NCBI GenBank assembly: GCA_028717025.1
Contig: JAQUOR010000058.1
Location: 1-9,597, forward strand
Source of the DNA: Candidatus Omnitrophota bacterium
Lineage (GTDB): Bacteria; Omnitrophota; Gorgyraeia; Duberdicusellales; 4484-171
DNA length: 9,597 nt
Direction: 5' to 3'
Every line of letters starts with the position of its first letter. The first letter of the stretch is position 1. The translations under genes were made by a program, and so were the position numbers. The notes under the pieces were generated by a model, which worked only from the letters and a program-made list of their open reading frames with translations, did not search any database and was not told the DNA's origin. Shown here piece after piece: positions 5,673-9,597 of this stretch.

Positions 5673-6038
5673 TCACTCTTCTCCGCCGGCGTCTCTGATT
5701 AATGCAAGGATTGCCGAATGCGGAATAACAATATAATGTATCTTTTCGAACTCAATCTCTATTCCCTGGTCGCGTAGAAAAATACAGTAATCTCCCTTCT
5801 GCGCCTGAAGGGGGAAATATTTATCCGGTGCCGTTTTTGCCCAGGGTTCTTGTTCTAAAGCGGTAGGGTCAGGCACAGGATACCCGGGGCCGGTTTTTAT
5901 TACTTTGCCGGTTTGGATCTTTTCTTTCTCTCTGACGTTCTGGGGAAGATATAATCCCGCGTCGGTTCTGCCCTCGCCTTCGTCGGGGGCAACGAGGACT
6001 TTGTCTCCGATAAGAATAAGCTCTTTTTTCATGGTCAT
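5673..6038 (-). CDS. GroES-like (Cpn10 family) co-chaperone with an insertion
   Basis: A 121-residue protein of the GroES fold, longer than the usual 95-100. GDKVLVAPDE (11-20) and GKVIKTGPG (44-52) match the first half of the beta barrel; GDYCIFLRDQGIEIEFEKI (82-100) and YIVIPHSAILALI (102-114) match the second half. The segment at 20-40 (EGEGRTDAGLYLPQNVREKEK) stands where the GroES mobile loop binds GroEL, with LYLP in place of the usual IVL-type anchor. Residues about 51-78, PGYPVPDP through DKYFPLQ, are an insertion not in typical GroES. I recall similar long GroES relatives in several Gram-negative phyla. It probably caps or modulates a chaperonin; no GroEL gene is in the window. The ATG at 6038-6036 overlaps the receiver stop in ATGA, so translation is probably coupled. 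A second ATG two codons on (6032-6030) is possible. No strong ribosome site is seen. Confidence 0.85.
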   Translation of the reverse strand: MTMKKELILIGDKVLVAPDEGEGRTDAGLYLPQNVREKEKIQTGKVIKTGPGYPVPDPTALEQEPWAKTAPDKYFPLQAQKGDYCIFLRDQGIEIEFEKIHYIVIPHSAILALIRDAGGEE

Positions 6039-6412
6039 GTTTTTGATTGCTCGAGGAGTACGTGTATTTTTTGCAACAGGACTTCCGGTTCATACGGTTT
6101 GCGTATGCAATCGTTTGCGCCGGCAGCAAAACTTCTCTCATCGATATCGTCAATACCGTAGCCGCTGATCATGACAACGGGGATATGTTTTGTTGCAAGG
6201 TCGCTTTTTAAGATTTTGCAGACTTTAAAACCATTCAGCGTAGGTATGAGCACATCGAGCAATATCAGGTCAGGATGGTCTTCGTTGGCTTTTTTCAAGC
6301 CTTCCTGGCTGTCCATTGCCGTCATTACAAAGTAGCCGGCATTCTCTAAGCGCAGTCGTAAAATAGTTATCTGATCGGGATTATCTTCAATAAGCAAAAT
6401 CTTTTCACTCAT
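6035..6412 (-). CDS. Stand-alone response regulator receiver (CheY/DivK type)
   Basis: A 125-residue protein that is a single receiver domain with no output domain. The acidic pair is Glu9/Asp10 (IEDN), the phosphoacceptor Asp53 sits in LILLDVLIP (49-57), the switch Ser83 in MISGY (81-85), and the conserved Lys105 in RKPYEP (104-109). Phosphate should come from the kinase encoded just upstream, and the signal must be passed on by protein contact. The gene begins 9 nt after the kinase stop, with GGGAG 3 nt before the ATG at 6412-6410, and its TGA overlaps the start of the GroES-like gene. This arrangement implies that the kinase, receiver and co-chaperone are made together. Confidence 0.95.
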   Translation of the reverse strand: MSEKILLIEDNPDQITILRLRLENAGYFVMTAMDSQEGLKKANEDHPDLILLDVLIPTLNGFKVCKILKSDLATKHIPVVMISGYGIDDIDERSFAAGANDCIRKPYEPEVLLQKIHVLLEQSKT

Positions 6413-6421
6413 ACACTCCCG

Positions 6422-9400
6422 TTATTCTTCTTTTGCTTTCTTGACTAACGTTTCTTCATCCATCGCATCATCCGGGTATGTTGCGTTGCCAAAGCGAAGA
6501 CGTATTGTATCGGCTAAATTCTGCTCTTTAAGGTAATCGTTCAGTGCCTGCTGAAGCCGCTCCTTGAGGATGCGCGAATTCTCTTTGTCGCAATCACGTA
6601 AGATAGCGACGAGTTCGCCGGCGCCTTCGACGACAACATCTCCCGAGCGACGTAAGCCATTCTTAAATATTTCTTCCAAGTACGCTAAGAGTGTGGTAAG
6701 CTTCTCCGGCAAAAAATTCTGTTTGATGGTATCGAATTCAGGCATCGACACCATGACTAATGAAACCTTAGTGTTATTTTTAGCTGCCTTTTCTATGTCG
6801 CAGGTAAGAATATCCTTTAAAACCGTTCCCGCGGTATAGGTGGGTAACGTGAAAATGAACGAGGTTCCTTTTCCGGGTTCGCTTTCGATCCAGATGTGTC
6901 CCTTGTGCATTTTGACGATGCCTTTTACGATCGACAATCCCAGGCCCGTTCCCTTTTCTCCTGCACCGGGGGAACGCTGAAATTGCTGGAATTTGTCAAA
7001 GACATCCCGCATGTTTTCTTGTGTTATCCCTACACCGGTATCGGTGACGCGGCACTCGAGTGCATTTTCCAGTTCTTTTATGGCGACTTCTATGAAACCT
7101 TTTTGCGTAAACCTCAAAGCATTCTCGAGGAGATTAATGAAAGCTTTCTTTATTTCCTCTTTGTCGATATAGGCGTTAATACTTTTTTTAGAAAAATTTA
7201 GTTTTATGATAAGTCCTTTTTCGTCCGCCTGTCGCTTGAATAATGCCGTAACGTCCTGCGTGAGCGCAACGATGTCGACCAGATTCCTTTTGCACTCTCG
7301 CTCACCGGCCTCTATCCTTGAGATATCGAGAAGCTTAGTGATAATGTGCGCGAGGCGGTCAATGTTATTTTTTGCGATACCAAGGATTTTCTCCTGTTTC
7401 TCGTTAAGATCGCCCAAAGTCTTATCAAAAACAAGATTTATGCTTTCCTTGGTGATGGAAAGAGGGGTTTTCAGCTCATGAGAAATTGTGTTAATAAAAT
7501 CCTCTTTTAAATCCTCGAGCGCTTTGCGCTTGGTGATATCAATATTGATGCCCCGATATCCGGAAAGATTTCCTTTGTCATCAATGATCGGCGTGCCGCT
7601 TTTCTCTAGGATTATAGTAATACCGTTTTTCGTGATATGGGGGATAACGACATTTATCAGTGGTTCTTTTTTGCCGAATAAGCTGAATATCTCTTCTTTT
7701 AATGTGTCCGCTACGCCAGCGGCAAAAAAGTCATAGAAATATTTTTCTCCTACAACCTCTTTGACCGTATACCCCATTATTTTTTCCACGGCGCGGTTCG
7801 AGTACACGAACAAGCCTTCTTTGTTGATTTCCCATATCCACTCATGTGCATTGTCGGCTATTTGCTTAAAGCGCGTATCGCTTTCGCGAAGCGCTTCCTC
7901 TGCTTTTTTGCGGTCGGTTATATCGCGCACATATTCTATGACCCCTTGCATCGTTCCGGTGTTCTGGTCGATAAGCGGAAAACTGTAAAGATCAAGCCAG
8001 CCGACGATTTCCCCGGTCGGGCCACGCTTAGGAACTTCCTCGCGCGCGGCTTTTCCGCTGGCGATGGTCTCTATGGTCGGGCAAATTTCGCATGGATGTT
8101 TCTTTGAATGATACGCGTCATAGCACTTTTTGTGCACCAGCGGCATTGCGTGTGCGTACCATTTTTCCATTACAGGGTTTACTCGCACAATATTCATTTC
8201 TTTATCGAGGATGCTGATGCCATCCTGAATGCTTAAGAAAAAACTTGAAAGGAATCGTTCGCCCCGGCGCAGGGCTTCTTCCTGAATTTTGCGTTCGGTG
8301 ATATCGCGCGCGATTGCCGCAAGGAACGCTATTGAGCCGTCATCTTTTTTCTGAGCAATACCGACAAGTAAAAGAGGTGTTTGTTTCCCTTTGCGGTCTG
8401 CCAGCGTCGCCTCGCCGCTCCATATTCCGTCGCGAATGGCCGCTGGTATTGCTTCGTGCACAAGAAAAGCTCTTGAGGCATCATCGAGAAAATCAAACAT
8501 TTTCTTCCCGATGATATTTTCTTCGTCAGCGAGCTCCAGCATTTGTTTCCCGGCTTTATTGATATATATGGTATTGCCGTCCGCATCGATAATACCGACA
8601 AAATCCGGCGTTGCTTCCAATATTGCCGCAAAGCGCGCCTGGGCTTCTTCTGCTTTTTTGCGGTCGGTGATGTTTTGCACCTGGAAGACAAAGTATAAAG
8701 GTTCACCCCCTCCACCGCTGACCAGGGCGGCGCTTAATAAGACCCAGATAGAATGTCCCTGTTTGTGGATATACCGTTTCTCCTTATGATAGTAAAGAAT
8801 TTCCCGTCGTAACATTTTCTGCACGTAACTGACGTCCGTACCGAGATCGTCGGGATGAGTGATTTCCTGAAAACTCATGCTCAGCAATTCCTCTTGAGAA
8901 TAGCCCACTATTTCGCATAATGTCCGGTTTACTTTGAGCCATCTCCCGTCGAGAGCAACCAGCGCCATGCCGATGCCGGCAGTTTCAAAAGCGCGCCTGA
9001 AACGTTCTTCGCTCTCGCTTAAGGCCGCTTCTGTTTTGCTTTGTCCGATGCGTGAGCGCAGCACCGTCATACCGTAGGCTACGTCACCGGCAAGTTCACG
9101 AAGTAAATCTACTTCATCGCTGTCAAATGCATCAGGGATGCTGGCATAAATATTGAGCGTAGCAACAGTTTGATTATTAATAATCAGAGGCAGCGCTACC
9201 GAAGAAGCATACCCGCGTTTAAGCGCTTCCGAACGCCATATGCCGTATTGCGGATCGACTAAAATGTTTCTATTGATGACGGGTTTTCCTGTACGAATGG
9301 CGGTGCCTGTGGGCCCTTGGCCTGTTTCAATGTCTGCCCAGCTGACCCTAAGGTCTTTTAAATATTCTTCTTCATAACCGGCCCAGGCTATAGGACGTAC

Positions 9401-9597
9401 GCTTTTATTTTTATCGTGTTCGGCAAGTCCGACCCAGGCAAAACGATAGCGGCCAACCTCGACAACGATACGGCATATTTTTTGTAAGAGGCTGAGTTCC
9501 TCGGTTGCGTGCACGAGCATTTGACTGCACTCGACGAGCATCTGCAGTTTTCGATTGAGTGTTTTAAGGTTATTTTCTGAAATTTTAAGCGGAGTAA
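6422..9597 (-). CDS. Multi-PAS/GAF sensor histidine kinase with C-terminal GGDEF-like domain, 5' end beyond window
   Basis: The reading frame is open from the stop at 6424-6422 through the right edge; residues upstream of the Met at 9541 (NLKTLNRKLQ and earlier) are coiled-coil-like and continue the gene, so that Met is internal. Numbering from it: GAF at about 10-160 (RYRFAWVGLAEHD, then GPTGTAIRTGKPV at 76-88). Four PAS units follow at about 175-300, 302-425, 428-550 and 555-675, each ending in a PAC-type DIT(D/E/K)RK or NITDRK. The kinase core has His688 in ISHELKTP, the N box NLLENALRFT (Asn807), G1 DTGVGI (834-839), F box FDKFQQF and G2 GTGLGLSI (864-871). Residues about 908-1036 resemble a GGDEF domain, but the active motif reads GAGEL (973-977). 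No membrane segment is seen, so the visible part is cytoplasmic; any transmembrane sensor would lie upstream. It should autophosphorylate His688 and pass phosphate to the receiver encoded 9 nt downstream. Confidence 0.95.
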   Translation of the reverse strand, partial: TPLKISENNLKTLNRKLQMLVECSQMLVHATEELSLLQKICRIVVEVGRYRFAWVGLAEHDKNKSVRPIAWAGYEEEYLKDLRVSWADIETGQGPTGTAIRTGKPVINRNILVDPQYGIWRSEALKRGYASSVALPLIINNQTVATLNIYASIPDAFDSDEVDLLRELAGDVAYGMTVLRSRIGQSKTEAALSESEERFRRAFETAGIGMALVALDGRWLKVNRTLCEIVGYSQEELLSMSFQEITHPDDLGTDVSYVQKMLRREILYYHKEKRYIHKQGHSIWVLLSAALVSGGGGEPLYFVFQVQNITDRKKAEEAQARFAAILEATPDFVGIIDADGNTIYINKAGKQMLELADEENIIGKKMFDFLDDASRAFLVHEAIPAAIRDGIWSGEATLADRKGKQTPLLLVGIAQKKDDGSIAFLAAIARDITERKIQEEALRRGERFLSSFFLSIQDGISILDKEMNIVRVNPVMEKWYAHAMPLVHKKCYDAYHSKKHPCEICPTIETIASGKAAREEVPKRGPTGEIVGWLDLYSFPLIDQNTGTMQGVIEYVRDITDRKKAEEALRESDTRFKQIADNAHEWIWEINKEGLFVYSNRAVEKIMGYTVKEVVGEKYFYDFFAAGVADTLKEEIFSLFGKKEPLINVVIPHITKNGITIILEKSGTPIIDDKGNLSGYRGINIDITKRKALEDLKEDFINTISHELKTPLSITKESINLVFDKTLGDLNEKQEKILGIAKNNIDRLAHIITKLLDISRIEAGERECKRNLVDIVALTQDVTALFKRQADEKGLIIKLNFSKKSINAYIDKEEIKKAFINLLENALRFTQKGFIEVAIKELENALECRVTDTGVGITQENMRDVFDKFQQFQRSPGAGEKGTGLGLSIVKGIVKMHKGHIWIESEPGKGTSFIFTLPTYTAGTVLKDILTCDIEKAAKNNTKVSLVMVSMPEFDTIKQNFLPEKLTTLLAYLEEIFKNGLRRSGDVVVEGAGELVAILRDCDKENSRILKERLQQALNDYLKEQNLADTIRLRFGNATYPDDAMDEETLVKKAKEE

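Noticed and set aside
5869..6153. 94-residue minus-strand frame across the receiver/GroES-like junction
   Set aside because: It is out of frame with two clear genes, and its Arg/Ser-rich product is a frame shadow.
6422..6820. Active diguanylate cyclase at the end of the kinase
   Set aside because: The signature reads GAGEL, lacking the acidic residue pair of GGDEF/GGEEF.
9539..9541. Met codon at 9541 as the start of the kinase
   Set aside because: The frame stays open to the window edge, the upstream residues continue a coiled coil typical before this GAF type, and no ribosome site precedes it.

Overview
The window (9,597 bp) carries seven protein genes, all on the minus strand, separated by unusually repeat-rich intergenic DNA. 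Two genes run off the ends: a YgiQ-type radical SAM protein at the left edge lacks its C-terminus, and a large sensor histidine kinase at the right edge lacks its N-terminus. No tRNA, rRNA, CRISPR array, integrase or transposase gene was recognised.

Layout in transcription order (right to left). First comes a GAF/multi-PAS histidine kinase whose C-terminus is an extra, degenerate GGDEF-like domain. Nine bases later is a stand-alone CheY-type receiver, which overlaps by 4 nt (ATGA) a GroES-like co-chaperone that has an insertion. These three look like one operon. A HEAT-repeat exported protein follows, with its own good promoter. A 399-bp intergenic region of mosaic palindromic repeats separates it from an ABC-F ATPase of the YheS/Uup type. 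Then, past another palindrome, there is a membrane-anchored coiled-coil protein with an extended -10 promoter. A second repeat-filled gap (420 bp) leads to the YgiQ-family radical SAM gene.

The organism looks like an uncultured Gram-negative-type bacterium of moderate GC. The AATCCGAA/CACGAAAC-type palindromes, the GCGTAGGCGGAA-type modules and the GroES variant with a PGYPVPDP-type insertion remind me of candidate-phylum groundwater genomes such as Omnitrophica or other PVC-neighbourhood lineages. This is recall-based inference with low to moderate confidence; nothing here is a phylogenetic marker.

How the genes may work together: the kinase-receiver pair is a probable signalling unit, and coupling of the receiver to a GroES-like gene suggests its output touches protein folding or stress. 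The HEAT protein and the coiled-coil protein are probably envelope scaffold proteins of unknown role. The ABC-F protein is a ribosome-associated ATPase. The most unusual non-coding feature is a family of short interspersed palindromes: a 20-bp word occurs in opposite orientation at 1307-1326 and 4321-4340 with 19/20 identity, embedded in larger hairpin mosaics.
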